A stretch of DNA of 5,817 nucleotides from Actinomycetota bacterium (lineage in GTDB: Bacteria > Actinomycetota > Actinomycetes > Nanopelagicales > Nanopelagicaceae): assembly GCA_009706135.1 (NCBI GenBank), contig WLRX01000063.1:1-5817 (forward strand), in the 5' to 3' direction. Every line of letters begins with the position of its first letter. Within the stretch, counting starts at the first letter, position 1. Under the pieces are notes generated by a model. That model was not told the DNA's origin, ran no database searches, and saw nothing but the letters and a program-made list of their open reading frames with translations. Positions 5,816-5,817 of the stretch are shown here, one piece after another. Position numbers and translations under genes: made by a program.

Positions 5816-5817
5816 AG

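Overview
The window looks like a piece of a compact, AT-rich actinobacterial chromosome. The protein sequences are actinobacterial in character: S16 has a long acidic tail, KhpA and TrmD resemble mycobacterial versions, and the desaturase is a DesA1/DesA2-type soluble di-iron enzyme. By eye, base composition is well below that of typical high-GC actinobacteria, and intergenic gaps are very short. This fits a streamlined aquatic lineage such as the freshwater acI/Nanopelagicales group. That placement is inference from style, not a measured phylogeny.

Layout: positions 1-87 (+) hold the last 28 codons of a short-chain dehydrogenase/reductase entering from the left. Everything else is on the minus strand. 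In transcription order (right to left) the genes are glnB (PII signal protein), ffh (SRP GTPase), a 158-base gap with a structured leader, rpsP (S16), khpA (KH-domain RNA-binding protein), rimM (30S maturation factor), trmD (tRNA m1G37 methyltransferase), a desA-like acyl-ACP desaturase and a class I glutamine amidotransferase. The amidotransferase ends 9 bases from the convergent dehydrogenase end.

How the genes work together: ffh through trmD is the conserved SRP/S16/ribosome-maturation neighbourhood, covering protein targeting, 30S assembly and tRNA modification. Spacing from rpsP onward is 2, 13, -4, 38 and -4 bases, so rpsP to the amidotransferase is probably one transcript. The two distal genes are unrelated to translation and sit where rplS often follows trmD. 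At the other end, glnB abuts ffh directly, without the glnD that many actinobacteria carry there.

I found no CRISPR, mobile element, tRNA/rRNA or obviously novel multi-gene system; all eight complete genes are intact. The best leads are the nested hairpins in the rpsP leader, an Asp-to-Glu change at the expected catalytic position of TrmD, and the overlapping desaturase/amidotransferase pair whose amidotransferase has no assignable substrate.
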